A stretch of 64,000 nucleotides of DNA from an uncultured Lachnospiraceae bacterium (GCA_910584915.1 CAJUDM010000003.1:62001-126000); one strand, 5' to 3'; shown: positions 18,414-27,323, counted from the first letter of the stretch. Made by a program: numbers and translations. Notes: generated by a model from the letters alone, not told the origin.

Positions 18414-18552
18414 ATTATTTCCGCGGGCAACGAGCCAGGCAGCTGTGCCTGCAGGCGAACTTATTCGCCTTGGATATCCACTGGCGACTGCCGCGAGGGT
18501 GTAATACCAATGTGTCCTCCGGACACATTCAGCTTTGCTGCAGGGTATTTTA
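18414..18552 (+). repeat. Structured intergenic repeat, copy C
   Basis: Block 1 CCGCGGGCAACGAGCCA at 18421-18437; hairpin CAGGCA/TGCCTG at 18436-18451; variable hairpin AGGCGAA/TTCGCCT at 18453-18470; block 2 TGCCGCGAGG at 18489-18498; closing stem AATACC (18503-18508) with GGTATT (18544-18549), enclosing ATGTGTCC/GGACACAT. It lies in the leader of the LytTR gene, antisense to it. Confidence 0.75.
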
Positions 18553-18620
18553 CTATCTGATGGCAGTGATGCTTTGTATGAACTCTGTTGTTATGTAGTC
18601 CTGCATTACGTTACTCTTTC

Positions 18621-18656
18621 AGTATAGCGAAAAAAGGAAAACTGTAAACAGTTTTT
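18621..18656 (-). promoter_or_regulatory. Promoter and palindrome for the LytTR operon
   Basis: On the minus strand TTTACA (18648-18643), a 16-base spacer and TATACT (18626-18621) form a sigma-A-type promoter. AAAACTG/CAGTTTT (18638-18655, 4-bp gap) is an inverted repeat covering the -35, a candidate operator. Confidence 0.55.
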
Positions 18657-18703
18657 GCGCAAGAGGTAAAAAAGAGGGGATAGGAGGTCAGATAAAAACA
18701 GCA

Positions 18704-18732
18704 TTGCCTTTTTTTGCCTGTGAGTATAAAAT
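18704..18732 (+). promoter_or_regulatory. Promoter for the MATE gene
   Basis: TTGCCT (18704-18709), a 17-base spacer and TAAAAT (18727-18732), 90 bases before the chosen MATE start. Confidence 0.5.
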
Positions 18733-18822
18733 AGAGAAGATGCAGTTTTAGAAAAAAGAATACCGGCCATATATATGAAAAAGAGGATGCCTGTCAGTGC
18801 GGGCGGAAAGGAGCGGCATGTT

Positions 18823-20187
18823 ATGAAAAAGGAATATCTGATCACGGAAAAGCCATGGAAGGCGCTTCTTTTGTTTGCGATGCCGATGATCATCGGCAAT
18901 TTATTCCAGCAGTTTTATACGATGGTGGATTCCATTGTGGTGGGAAGGTTTGTCAGCGAGAATGCGCTGGCGGCGGTGGGCGCCTCCTACGCGCTGACCA
19001 CGGTGTTTATTTCCATCGCCATCGGCGGCGGCGTGGGAGCGTCCGTGATCACAAGCAGGTATTTCGGCGCGAGAGACTATCGGAAGATGATGCTGTCGAT
19101 CCGCACGGCGCTGACGGTGTTTCTTGCGACAAGTGTTGTGCTGGGCGGTGTGGGGCTTCTGCTCGGAAAGCAGATCATGATCGCGTTAAATACGCCCGCC
19201 GATGTGCTGGGCGACGCCACGGTCTATCTGAATATCTATTTTCTGGGGCTGCCGTTTCTGTTTATGTATAATATTTTGTCAGCCATGTTCAATGCCCTGG
19301 GGCGTTCCCAGATACCGCTCTATCTGCTGATCTTTTCTTCGCTGTTCAATATCGTCCTGGATGTTTTTTTTGTGAAGGAACTGGCGATGGGGGTATCCGG
19401 CGTGGCGTGGGCGACGCTGATCGCACAGGGGATCTCGGCGGTGCTGTCCTTTATGATATTATTGCGGGAGCTGAGAGGATACAGGGTGGCGGAGAAGCTT
19501 CTGCTCTTTGACAAAGCGGAGTTTTCGCTGATGGCGAGGGTGGCGCTCCCCTCCATCTTACAGCAGTCCACGATCTCCATCGGTATGATGCTGGTGCAGT
19601 CTGTGGTCAACAGCTTCGGCGCCCAGGTGCTGGCTGGCTTTTCGGCTACGATGCGGGTGGAGAGCATCTGTATCGTGCCCATGTCTGCGATGGGAAATGT
19701 GATGAGTTCCTATACGGCGCAGAATATCGGCGCCGGGAAGATGGACCGTGTGAGGCAGGGGTATCGCACGGGTTACGGGATCGTGGCGGCTTTCGCGGTG
19801 ATCCTCTGCCTGGTGGTGGAACTGACCTGTGATCCCCTTGTGCTTTTGTTTCTGGGCGAGGACGCTTCCGCGGCAGCCTATCAGACCGGAGTCGGTTATC
19901 TGCGGTTCATCGGCTGGTTCTTTGTGTTTATCGGGATCAAGATGATCACGGACGGACTTCTGCGGGGCGCCGGCGATATGCCGATGTTTACGGTGGCGAA
20001 TATGGTGAATCTGGGTATCCGGGTATTTGCGTCTATGCTCTTTGCACCGAGGTTTGGGGTGGAAGTGGTCTGGATCGTGGTGCCCATCGGGTGGATCGCG
20101 AACTATCTGATCTCCTTTGCGGAATACCGCACGGGGAAGTGGGAGAGCATTCATGGTGGGAAGATGCAGGAGAGCGAGGTTTCCTGA
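18823..20187 (+). CDS. MATE-family efflux transporter
   Basis: Twelve-helix multidrug/toxin extrusion protein, 454 residues from the start at 18823 (AAAGGAG nine bases upstream). An earlier ATG at 18775 lacks a ribosome site. Family pattern includes the N-terminal PMIIGNLFQQFYTMVDSIVV and, in the second half, NVMSSYTAQNIGAGK. It would export cationic drugs or metabolites using Na+ or H+; the substrate is unknown. It is transcribed alone from the promoter at 18704-18732. Confidence 0.92.
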   Translation: MKKEYLITEKPWKALLLFAMPMIIGNLFQQFYTMVDSIVVGRFVSENALAAVGASYALTTVFISIAIGGGVGASVITSRYFGARDYRKMMLSIRTALTVFLATSVVLGGVGLLLGKQIMIALNTPADVLGDATVYLNIYFLGLPFLFMYNILSAMFNALGRSQIPLYLLIFSSLFNIVLDVFFVKELAMGVSGVAWATLIAQGISAVLSFMILLRELRGYRVAEKLLLFDKAEFSLMARVALPSILQQSTISIGMMLVQSVVNSFGAQVLAGFSATMRVESICIVPMSAMGNVMSSYTAQNIGAGKMDRVRQGYRTGYGIVAAFAVILCLVVELTCDPLVLLFLGEDASAAAYQTGVGYLRFIGWFFVFIGIKMITDGLLRGAGDMPMFTVANMVNLGIRVFASMLFAPRFGVEVVWIVVPIGWIANYLISFAEYRTGKWESIHGGKMQESEVS

Positions 20188-20309
20188 GCCGGAGGAGGTT
20201 TGCGGATATGATTCCGGCTCAGAAGAGCTGACATATAGCCGAGATTCCGGGAACTGTCGCTGCATTGATATTGACTGGGCGGTTATGAATATCGGGGAAA
20301 CATAAGCGA

Positions 20310-21110
20310 ATGGGCAGGAAAGAGGGACGGGCGGATACGAAAAAGGATAAATTTAGGGAAATGAGTGTTGAAGTACAAAAAGGAAACGGATTCTGGTATA
20401 AAAAGGGATTGCGGGACGGCATTCCGATCGCAATGGGATACTTTGCTGTTGCCTTTACCCTCGGCATAACAGCAAAAAATATAGGGATGACGCCGGTGCA
20501 GGCGGCGGTCTCCTCAATGCTTCTGCACGCCTCGGCGGGGCAGTATGCGGCGATGACGGTGATCGCCTCGGGGACAGGCTATCTGGAGATGGTCATGACG
20601 ACGCTGATCGTCAACCTGCGCTATCTGCTGATGTCCTGCGCTCTGTCCCAGAAGGCTGGGGCTGAGATGGGAGTCGGGCACAGAATGATCGTGTCCCAGT
20701 ATATCACGGATGAGATATTCGGGATCGCCTCGGCGGTGGAAGGGAAGCTGAACCCGTTTTATAACTATGGCGCTGCCACTGTGGCGGGACCGGGATGGAC
20801 CGCAGGGACTTTCCTGGGAGCCCTCCTGGGGACAGCCCTGCCGGACCGGATCGGGAGGGCGCTGGGGGTGGCGCTGTATGGGATGTTTATCGCGATCATC
20901 ATTCCGCCGGCGAAAAAGAGCAGGATCATCTGCGGTATCGTTGTGCTCTCCATGCTGGCAAGTTACCTGTTTTCCATACTGCCGGGCGTCAGGGAGATAT
21001 CGGAAGGCTTTAAGATCATTATCCTGACGGTCGCGATCGCCGGATTTGCGGCGTGGAAATTTCCGGTGCGGGAAGAGGCGGAAGGAAAGGCGGAGGAAAA
21101 AGAGAAATGA
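20310..21110 (+). CDS. azlC: AzlC-family branched-chain amino acid exporter, large subunit
   Basis: Membrane protein of the AzlC family, 266 residues. Family pattern KGLRDGIPIAMGYFAVAF and SMLLHASAGQYAA near the N-terminus, with several helices to the end. With AzlD it forms an exporter of branched-chain amino acids and their analogues. The start is uncertain: ATG 20310 adds a charged leader; ATG 20361 (MSVEVQ) is the alternative. Its stop overlaps the azlD start as ATGA. Confidence 0.9.
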   Translation: MGRKEGRADTKKDKFREMSVEVQKGNGFWYKKGLRDGIPIAMGYFAVAFTLGITAKNIGMTPVQAAVSSMLLHASAGQYAAMTVIASGTGYLEMVMTTLIVNLRYLLMSCALSQKAGAEMGVGHRMIVSQYITDEIFGIASAVEGKLNPFYNYGAATVAGPGWTAGTFLGALLGTALPDRIGRALGVALYGMFIAIIIPPAKKSRIICGIVVLSMLASYLFSILPGVREISEGFKIIILTVAIAGFAAWKFPVREEAEGKAEEKEK

Positions 21111-21412
21111 CACAGAATGTATATCTCTATCTGATCGTGGCGGCGGTCACTTTATACGCGATCCGGGCGTTGCCGATGACATTGATACGGAAGGATATCA
21201 AAAGTCCCTTTATCCGTTCTTTCTTATATTATGTGCCCTATGTGACGCTGGCGGTTATGACATTTCCCGCGATCTTAAGCGCTACGGGCAGTCGGATCAC
21301 GGCATGGGCGGGATTTGCGGCGGCGTTGGTGATCGCCTATATAGACGGAAATCTGTTCCGGGTGGCGATCGGGGCGTGCGTGGTGGTGTATGTGGCGGAA
21401 TTGTTTTTGTGA
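21107..21412 (+). CDS. azlD: AzlD-family branched-chain amino acid exporter, small subunit
   Basis: 101-residue protein with about four helices, typical AzlD size. Family signature IRALPMTLIRKDIKSPFI and FLYYVPYVTLAVMTFPAIL. The start at 21107 overlaps the azlC stop by four bases, indicating translational coupling and a stoichiometric partner. Confidence 0.9.
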   Translation: MTQNVYLYLIVAAVTLYAIRALPMTLIRKDIKSPFIRSFLYYVPYVTLAVMTFPAILSATGSRITAWAGFAAALVIAYIDGNLFRVAIGACVVVYVAELFL

Positions 21413-21467
21413 GCAGTGTGTTTCAAGAAACAGGAGTATATGGTGACAGAACAGCAGGAGGTACGAC

Positions 21468-22241
21468 ATGGCAAAATTTGAACAGGTGAAAACAATCATT
21501 CTGGAAGCGGGTAATTTTCTGAAAAACAGGGAAGCGGCTGGGCACATTACGGTGAAAGGCGCTTCGGACTATGTGACGGAAGTGGATAAGCAGGTGCAGA
21601 ATTTTATCCAGATGGCGCTTAAAGAGAAGTACCCGGAAATCCAGTTTCTGGGGGAGGAAAAGAACAATGAGGATATCGATTTTTCCGGTCTGGTCTGGGT
21701 GCTGGATCCGGTGGATGGCACGACGAACCTGATCCATGACTACAGAAGGAGCAGCATCTCTCTGGCGCTGATGGAAAACGCGGAGACAGTGTTTGGCATG
21801 GTGTATCAGCCTTATACGGAAGAGTTGTTTTACGCCGAAAAGGGAAAGGGCGCTTTTCTGAACGGGAGACAGATCCATGTCAGCCGGGCGGAGACGATGG
21901 AGGAGTGCATGTTTGCCTTCGGCACGGCTCCTTATGAGAAGGAGAAATACGGGGAGGAGAGTTTCCGGAAGCTCTATCGGGTGTTTATGGATTCCCAGGA
22001 TATCCGCAGGAGCGGTTCCGCCGCGATCGACATGGCGGAGACGGCGGCGGGCAGGATCGATGGATTTTTTGAGAGAAGGCTGAGCATCTGGGACTATGCG
22101 GCGGGAAGGCTCCTTGTGGCGGAAGCGGGCGGCAGAGCCACGGATTTTGAGGGAAGAGAACTGAAAAACGCGATGAAGAGCAGCGTGGCCTGCGGGAATC
22201 CGGCGATCCATGAGCTGCTCATTCAGAAATATTTGAAATGA
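21468..22241 (+). CDS. Inositol monophosphatase family protein
   Basis: Mg2+-dependent phosphatase of the inositol monophosphatase superfamily, 257 residues. Metal-site motifs are complete: GEE near residue 64, the WVLDPVDGTTN motif near 78-90 and WDYAAG near 208. The start is fixed by AGGAGG before ATG 21468. Substrates in the family include inositol-1-phosphate, fructose-1,6-bisphosphate and PAP; the sequence does not decide which. Probably a stand-alone or short operon gene upstream of lactate dehydrogenase. Confidence 0.9.
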   Translation: MAKFEQVKTIILEAGNFLKNREAAGHITVKGASDYVTEVDKQVQNFIQMALKEKYPEIQFLGEEKNNEDIDFSGLVWVLDPVDGTTNLIHDYRRSSISLALMENAETVFGMVYQPYTEELFYAEKGKGAFLNGRQIHVSRAETMEECMFAFGTAPYEKEKYGEESFRKLYRVFMDSQDIRRSGSAAIDMAETAAGRIDGFFERRLSIWDYAAGRLLVAEAGGRATDFEGRELKNAMKSSVACGNPAIHELLIQKYLK

Positions 22242-22318
22242 TGGAATTTCTTTCAATGAAATGAGCTATACTATGATTTAAAGGAAGTATTTTTTGGAGA
22301 GACGGGAAAGGAGAAAGT

Positions 22319-23293
22319 ATGAAAAACCAGGTACATTATGTGGACAGCAGAAAGGTGGCGGTCATCGGATGCGGGTTTGTGGGTTCCACGATAGCGTTCG
22401 CCCTGATGCAGAGCGGACTGTTTTCCGAGATGGTCCTGATCGATGTGGACAAAAAGAAGGCGGAGGGTGAGGCGCTGGATATCGGCCACGGTATTCTCTA
22501 TGCCCGTCCGATGAAGATATGGGCAGGGGAGTATGAGGATATCGCGGATGCGGCAATCGTGATCATCACGGCGGGCGCCAACCAGAAGCCGGGAGAGACG
22601 AGGCTTGATCTGGTGCACAAAAACATCGGCATTTTAAGGCATATCATGCCGGAGGTGACAAAGTACAATAAGACCGGTATCATCCTGATGGTGGCAAACC
22701 CGGTGGATATTTTGACCTATGCGGCGTTGAAGATCAGCGGTTTACCGGAAAACAGAGTGATCGGTTCGGGGACGGTGCTTGACACCGCGAGATTAAAGTA
22801 TGAGATGGGCGAACTGTTGGAGGTGGACAGCAGAGGCGTCCATGCGTTCATCGTGGGCGAGCATGGAGACAGCGAGATCGCGGCATGGAGCAGCGCCAAT
22901 GTCTCAGGCGTGCCGCTAAAGGATTTCTGCAAGATCAGGAGCGATATCGACAGCAATAAACTGTTGAAGGAGACCACGGATGAGATTGCCGAGAGAGTGA
23001 AGAACAGCGCTTATGAGATCATCGAGCGCAAGCAGGCGACTTACTACGGGATCGCCATGGCTGTGAAGCGGATCTGCGAGGTGATCGTGCGGGATGAAAA
23101 GTCTGTGCTGCCGATCTCGAGTATGATGCACGGGGAGTACGGACTGACGGATGTGGTGCTCTCAATGCCTGCCATTGTAGGCGAAAACGGTGTGGAGCAT
23201 GTGGTTCCTGTATCGCTCGATGAGGAGGAGCAGAAAAAACTCTGGAATTCGGCGCAGGTGCTGAAGGAGATCCAGAAGCAGGAAGGATTTTAG
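22319..23293 (+). CDS. ldh: L-lactate dehydrogenase
   Basis: NAD-dependent L-lactate dehydrogenase, reducing pyruvate to lactate in fermentation. 324 residues. The Rossmann motif is VAVIGCGFVGST (14-25); the substrate loop AGANQKPGETR carries Gln, which favours lactate over malate dehydrogenase (Arg there); the catalytic His is H182 in GEHGDSE. Ribosome site AAAGGAG. Followed by a bidirectional terminator. Confidence 0.94.
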   Translation: MKNQVHYVDSRKVAVIGCGFVGSTIAFALMQSGLFSEMVLIDVDKKKAEGEALDIGHGILYARPMKIWAGEYEDIADAAIVIITAGANQKPGETRLDLVHKNIGILRHIMPEVTKYNKTGIILMVANPVDILTYAALKISGLPENRVIGSGTVLDTARLKYEMGELLEVDSRGVHAFIVGEHGDSEIAAWSSANVSGVPLKDFCKIRSDIDSNKLLKETTDEIAERVKNSAYEIIERKQATYYGIAMAVKRICEVIVRDEKSVLPISSMMHGEYGLTDVVLSMPAIVGENGVEHVVPVSLDEEEQKKLWNSAQVLKEIQKQEGF

Positions 23294-23338
23294 AAAAAGA
23301 TCAGGGACTTAGGCAGCAGAAAAATTGTGAATATAAAT

Positions 23339-23402
23339 AAACGGGCATATGATCTGATCGGGACAGGGTTTTCTGATCCTTATCAGTTATATGCCCGTTT
23401 CT
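23339..23402. terminator. Bidirectional terminator
   Basis: AAACGGGCATAT (23339-23350) pairs perfectly with ATATGCCCGTTT (23389-23400), with further pairing inside. It lies between the convergent ldh and surface-protein genes, with short A/T flanks on both sides. Confidence 0.85.
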
Positions 23403-23436
23403 GAATTCTAAAAGAAAACTGTTATGAACAGAGCGA

Positions 23437-24303
23437 TCACTGTTCGGATGTACCGGAGACGGAGGACTCCAGAACGCCATTCACATAAGTATCGGTTCTT
23501 TCCAGAACTTCCTTGTTGTTTTCCGTATCATAGGAGTATACGTTTTCCGTATAGGAATTTGTCTCCACATCGACATTGGTAACGGAAGAATATTCTTTCA
23601 GATTGTTATTCTCATCATAGTATTCCACACGCCATAAAGTCTTACCGTCATCGTGATAGATGGAAGTCGTATGGTGGTAATTCCAGCCGTTAGAAGCAGC
23701 GCCGGTATTGCCGGCATTGGAAGCTGTGGCAGTAGTATTCAAGCCTGCAGAGATATTATTTGAGCCGGGAGCAGAAGGAGTGTTTACATAACTTCCGCCT
23801 CTGCCATAATTGCCTGCTGAAGATGTTCCGTTATCGCTGTAATTTACTGTGCTGGTATTATAAGAAACGATATTCTCTTTAGGAAGATAATATTGCTTTA
23901 AACCGGCGCTCTCCGCAGCTGCGATATCAGAATAGCCGTGGGCAGTGCCCATTGTACGGTTTTCTTTGCTTCCGTAGTTTACATAATGATTGACAATCGA
24001 CGGAATATCATATCCGAACGCATTTTTAACGTCGCTGTACGCTTCCGCATAGGTCAGGGGATCGAAAAGGACACCCTTTGTCCTGCCCTCATAGACACCC
24101 ATTGTCAGGTAGTGCTGCACATAAGCGTCCGTATTATCGCCAAACACCTGTACCAGATCGGGATAGGCGGCTTTATAAGCCTCCACATTGATGATAAGGC
24201 TGTCTGCATTATCAGGAGTTTTTTCTGCGGCAGACGCGGTGAGCCCACTGCACATAAGGAGCGCTGCTGACAGGCCTGCTGCAAGGATTTTCTTTGAATG
24301 CAT
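23437..24303 (-). CDS. Secreted repeat protein, probable cell-surface protein
   Basis: 288-residue exported protein. The signal peptide spans about 1-26 (LSAALLMCSG...ASAAE), so Sec secretion is likely. Two related 35-residue units follow at about 43-77 and 85-119, each with Y-x-x-x-Y-x-D at the start, FG in the middle, HY and G-x-x-E-x-R at the end. This unit is familiar from extracellular proteins of gut Clostridia. The rest is a Ser/Asn/Gly/Thr-rich linker and a beta-rich tail (YDENNNLKEYSSVTNV). No LPXTG motif or membrane anchor is seen. Function unknown. A near-consensus promoter precedes it. Confidence 0.8.
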   Translation of the reverse strand: MHSKKILAAGLSAALLMCSGLTASAAEKTPDNADSLIINVEAYKAAYPDLVQVFGDNTDAYVQHYLTMGVYEGRTKGVLFDPLTYAEAYSDVKNAFGYDIPSIVNHYVNYGSKENRTMGTAHGYSDIAAAESAGLKQYYLPKENIVSYNTSTVNYSDNGTSSAGNYGRGGSYVNTPSAPGSNNISAGLNTTATASNAGNTGAASNGWNYHHTTSIYHDDGKTLWRVEYYDENNNLKEYSSVTNVDVETNSYTENVYSYDTENNKEVLERTDTYVNGVLESSVSGTSEQ

Positions 24304-24338
24304 AGTAATTCCTCTCTTTATTTGTATTTGGTTTTCTC

Positions 24339-24368
24339 ATTATACAGGAGTCCCGGCTTTGGTGTCAA
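24339..24368 (-). promoter_or_regulatory. Near-consensus sigma-A promoter
   Basis: On the minus strand TTGACA (24368-24363), an 18-base spacer, TATAAT (24344-24339). Both hexamers are perfect consensus, suggesting strong expression of the secreted repeat protein. Confidence 0.8.
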
Positions 24369-24966
24369 TCTGAAATATTACATTTCATATGAGAAGCTTT
24401 CCTGCATCGCCCCATAATGTCCTGTTCCCTGCGGGGGCAAGGTAGTATTGAAGTGCGCGCGGTTCTGTGATCAAAAATGTTCCGGAGATCGATAGATTCT
24501 TCGGCGCGTCCTCCATCGAGAGGCTGGCTTCTGAGAGAGGCATGACAGCGCAGGCGGCGTTTAAGGCGATTGAGAAGTAAAAAAATAGAGAGCAGAAAAT
24601 GATATGCGGTATTTGGGATCCTCTCGGGGCGGAAGGCTCTGAGAGGATCTTTTTCATCCGGGATTTTTTAAAAGATTCTCACATTCTCCTGTTGTGATAC
24701 CACCTGCTAAATACATCCGGCTTACCAGATTCGGAGCGGAGTAAAAGGTGTGAGATGATCAGGCGGGATGTGCTGTATCAGATGCGGAAGATCCTGGCGG
24801 AGAAAAACCGGATCACTTCAGATAAATTGTATTGACGAACGCTAGGGAAATATATTACTATCCTGAAAGAGGAAAAAGTGAAACTTTTCCGGTTGAAGCC
24901 CTGTGTATATAAATAGGTGGGGGTAAATGATCCATAATAAAAGATAAAGGACAGAAGGGACAGTAT
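24369..24966. other. Gene-poor stretch with apparent coding remnants
   Basis: About 600 bases without a convincing gene. On the plus strand a frame ending with a stop just after 24570 reads FFGASSIERLASERGMTA and looks like the tail of a lost gene, closed upstream by a stop codon. A terminator-like hairpin follows at 24617-24655. A second short frame near 24753-24833 (MIRRDVLYQMRKIL) is also probably a remnant. TTGACG at 24832 may belong to a weak promoter for the next gene. Confidence 0.4.
24617..24655 (+). terminator. Intrinsic terminator
   Basis: GATCCTCTC (24617-24625) pairs with GAGAGGATC (24641-24649), followed by TTTTTC. It terminates the lost gene upstream or any read-through from it. 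Confidence 0.7.
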
Positions 24967-26076
24967 ATGGAAAACAGAACAAGACAATATCTGCTGGTGA
25001 CGGCTACGGGAGTTACCCTGTTTGCGGCACTGATGAATTTTTCGGTAGTTTTAAGTGTGCTCGGAGGAGTATTTGAACTTGTGCTTCCGATCCTTGCGGG
25101 CAGCATTTTAGCGCTGTTTATCAATGTGCCGATGAACGGGATAGAAAAGCGTCTCAAACGGATCGGAAGTAAAATGAAGAGGAAGCCTTCGGACAATACG
25201 CTCCATATGGCAAGTTTTTTTGCGACTGTGATCTGCGTTCTGGCGGTGTTAGTGTTAGTTTTGACGCTGCTTGTGCCGGAGATCATGCGCTCCTCGAAGA
25301 GCCTTTATGCTCAGCTTGAACATGACATTCCGCAGTGGATCGCGTATCTGGACGCGCATCAGATCAACGCCGAATGGATGGAGGAACTGCTTTCTGATGT
25401 CAATTTTGACCAGATGATGGAGGGGCTTACCGACGGGATGGACACTTTGTTTTCCAACGTGGTAACCGCGCTTTCCTCCACGGTGAGCGTTGTGGTCACT
25501 GCGGCTTTTGCGGTCATTATCTCTATTTATATGGCGCTTGACAAGGAGAGGGTGTGCAGGCACGCAGGGAAGCTTTTGCGCGCCTATCTGAAACCGGCAT
25601 GGGCGGAGAACGTTTTGCAGTTTTGCCGGATGTTTTATCAGTCCTTTGCGAATTTTCTGTCCGGACAGTGCTGTGAGGCGGTGATCCTCGGGATACTGGT
25701 ATTTTTAGCGTTTCTGATCTTCCGCCTGCCCTACGGCAGCCTGGTCGGCGCGCTGACCGCGGTCTGTGCGATCATCCCGTATATCGGAGGATTTATCTCC
25801 TGCGCGGTCAGCATTTTTCTGACGTTGATCTATGATCCGACACTGGTGGTCCGGTGCGCTGTCGTGTATCTGGCAGTTCAGTTTGTGGAGAATCAGTTCA
25901 TCTATCCGAAGGTTGTGGGAAAATCCGTGGGACTTCCCCCTTTTTATACGCTGATCGCGGCACTGATCGGCGGGAAGCTTCTGGGTATTATCGGCATGCT
26001 GTTTTCCATTCCGTTTATGGCGGTGGTGATGGAACTGGTAAAGGAAGATGCGGCAAGGCGGCTTGAGCGGAAGTAA
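24967..26076 (+). CDS. AI-2E family transporter
   Basis: Membrane protein of the AI-2E/PerM family (autoinducer-2 exporter-like), 369 residues with about eight helices: N-terminal pair (10-55), a third near 75-100, a soluble segment with acidic residues (about 105-165), then a helical C-terminal half with family pattern LPYGSLVGALTAVCAIIPYIGG and a conserved end (GIIGMLFSIPFMAV). Family members have been linked to AI-2 export or to Na+/H+ exchange; the role here is open. It is a single gene ahead of the LysR regulator. Confidence 0.88.
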   Translation: MENRTRQYLLVTATGVTLFAALMNFSVVLSVLGGVFELVLPILAGSILALFINVPMNGIEKRLKRIGSKMKRKPSDNTLHMASFFATVICVLAVLVLVLTLLVPEIMRSSKSLYAQLEHDIPQWIAYLDAHQINAEWMEELLSDVNFDQMMEGLTDGMDTLFSNVVTALSSTVSVVVTAAFAVIISIYMALDKERVCRHAGKLLRAYLKPAWAENVLQFCRMFYQSFANFLSGQCCEAVILGILVFLAFLIFRLPYGSLVGALTAVCAIIPYIGGFISCAVSIFLTLIYDPTLVVRCAVVYLAVQFVENQFIYPKVVGKSVGLPPFYTLIAALIGGKLLGIIGMLFSIPFMAVVMELVKEDAARRLERK

Positions 26077-26150
26077 GATATAGTAGAAACCGGGCATTTC
26101 CGACAGCACAGAAGCGGTTGAGATGCCTGGGACCTGAGGAGATGATTTAA

Positions 26151-27041
26151 GTGGAACTTCGCGTTTTGCAGTACTTTCTGGCTGTTGCAAGGGAGGAAAA
26201 TATCACGAAAGCAGCGGCACTTTTACATATCACACAGCCGACCCTGTCCCGCCAGCTGATGCAGATGGAGGAAGAACTTGGCGTGAAATTATTCCGCAGG
26301 GGAAAGCATAATATCCTGTTGACTGAGGAGGGCATGCTGCTTCGCAGGCGGGCGCAGGAGATTGTCGACCTTGCTGAAAAGACAGAAAAAGAACTAAAGC
26401 GTGAGGAGGAGGCTGTCTCGGGGGAAATTGCCATTGGCTGCGGGGAGACGCAGAACATGAGGCCTCTTTCCGAAATGATAGCTACCTTTCAACAGAAATA
26501 TCCGGATGTAAATTTCAATATTCATACGGCGATAGCGGATGATGTGAAAGAGCGCCTGGAGAATGGAACTCTGGATCTGGGGCTTTTGCTGGAACCGGTC
26601 GAGATCAGCAGGTACCATTATATGAGAATGCCGTTGAAAGAGAGGTGGCATGTACTCATGCGCAGGGATTCACATCTGGCAGAGAAACAAAAAATCATGC
26701 CGGGTGATCTGGCGGGCGTTCCGCTGATCGTAGCAGAACGCCAGTCAGTGCGGAATGCTCTGGAAAACTGGTTTGGTTATGACAAAGAAAAACTTCATGT
26801 TGTGTCAACCTGCAACATCTCCCACTATAACCAGTCTGTTATGGTGGAGAGCGGTATCGGTATGGCGCTGGTGATGGAATTTTTCTGTAGCCGGGATACT
26901 CTGTGCCTGCGGCCGCTGGAACCGGCGCTCCAGAGCGGCTGTGTCCTGGTCTGGAAAAAGAACCAGACACTTTCTCCGGTCATGCAGCGTTTTATCGATC
27001 ACGTGAAGGAATATTTGGAGAGAACAGCGCAGGACAGATGA
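26151..27041 (+). CDS. LysR-family transcriptional regulator
   Basis: 296-residue LysR regulator with N-terminal winged HTH (ENITKAAALLHITQPTLSRQ at about 15-34) and a C-terminal ligand-binding domain. Translation starts at a GTG (MELRVLQYF), preceded by GAGGAG. It lies just upstream of the redox island on the same strand, separated from it by a strong terminator, so it probably controls that island from its own transcript. Confidence 0.9.
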   Translation: MELRVLQYFLAVAREENITKAAALLHITQPTLSRQLMQMEEELGVKLFRRGKHNILLTEEGMLLRRRAQEIVDLAEKTEKELKREEEAVSGEIAIGCGETQNMRPLSEMIATFQQKYPDVNFNIHTAIADDVKERLENGTLDLGLLLEPVEISRYHYMRMPLKERWHVLMRRDSHLAEKQKIMPGDLAGVPLIVAERQSVRNALENWFGYDKEKLHVVSTCNISHYNQSVMVESGIGMALVMEFFCSRDTLCLRPLEPALQSGCVLVWKKNQTLSPVMQRFIDHVKEYLERTAQDR

Positions 27042-27082
27042 ATCATTGACCTGAAAAGGCAGGCTGAATAATATTGAAATAC

Positions 27083-27126
27083 AAAAAGCGGGGATAATTT
27101 CTTCAGGAAATTGTCCCCGCTTTTTT
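27083..27126. terminator. Strong intrinsic terminator
   Basis: AAAAAGCGGGGATAATTTC pairs with GAAATTGTCCCCGCTTTTT around a short loop (one T-G pair), with an A-tract before and T-tract after, so it can act on both strands. It ends the LysR transcript. Confidence 0.92.
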
Positions 27127-27235
27127 AAGACTGAGAAATAAAGGCGCTTTTATTGCCGGGGCTGATTTTTTATGCTGTCTTTTATATTTAATCAAGATAT
27201 GCAAACCAGGCATTTTTCAAAATACAATATAGGTA

Positions 27236-27265
27236 TTAGACATTTGTGGAAGACAGACATACAAT
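27236..27265 (+). promoter_or_regulatory. Promoter of the redox island
   Basis: TTAGAC (27236-27241), an 18-base spacer and TACAAT (27260-27265), about 60 bases before the MerR-like gene. Confidence 0.5.
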
Positions 27266-27323
27266 GAATCTAATCTCCAAAGGAGGGGTGTCTGCACGCT
27301 GAGAAAGGAGCATATTTACAAAA

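Noticed and set aside
22319..23293. Malate dehydrogenase
   Set aside because: The substrate-specificity loop carries Gln, not Arg, which favours lactate dehydrogenase.
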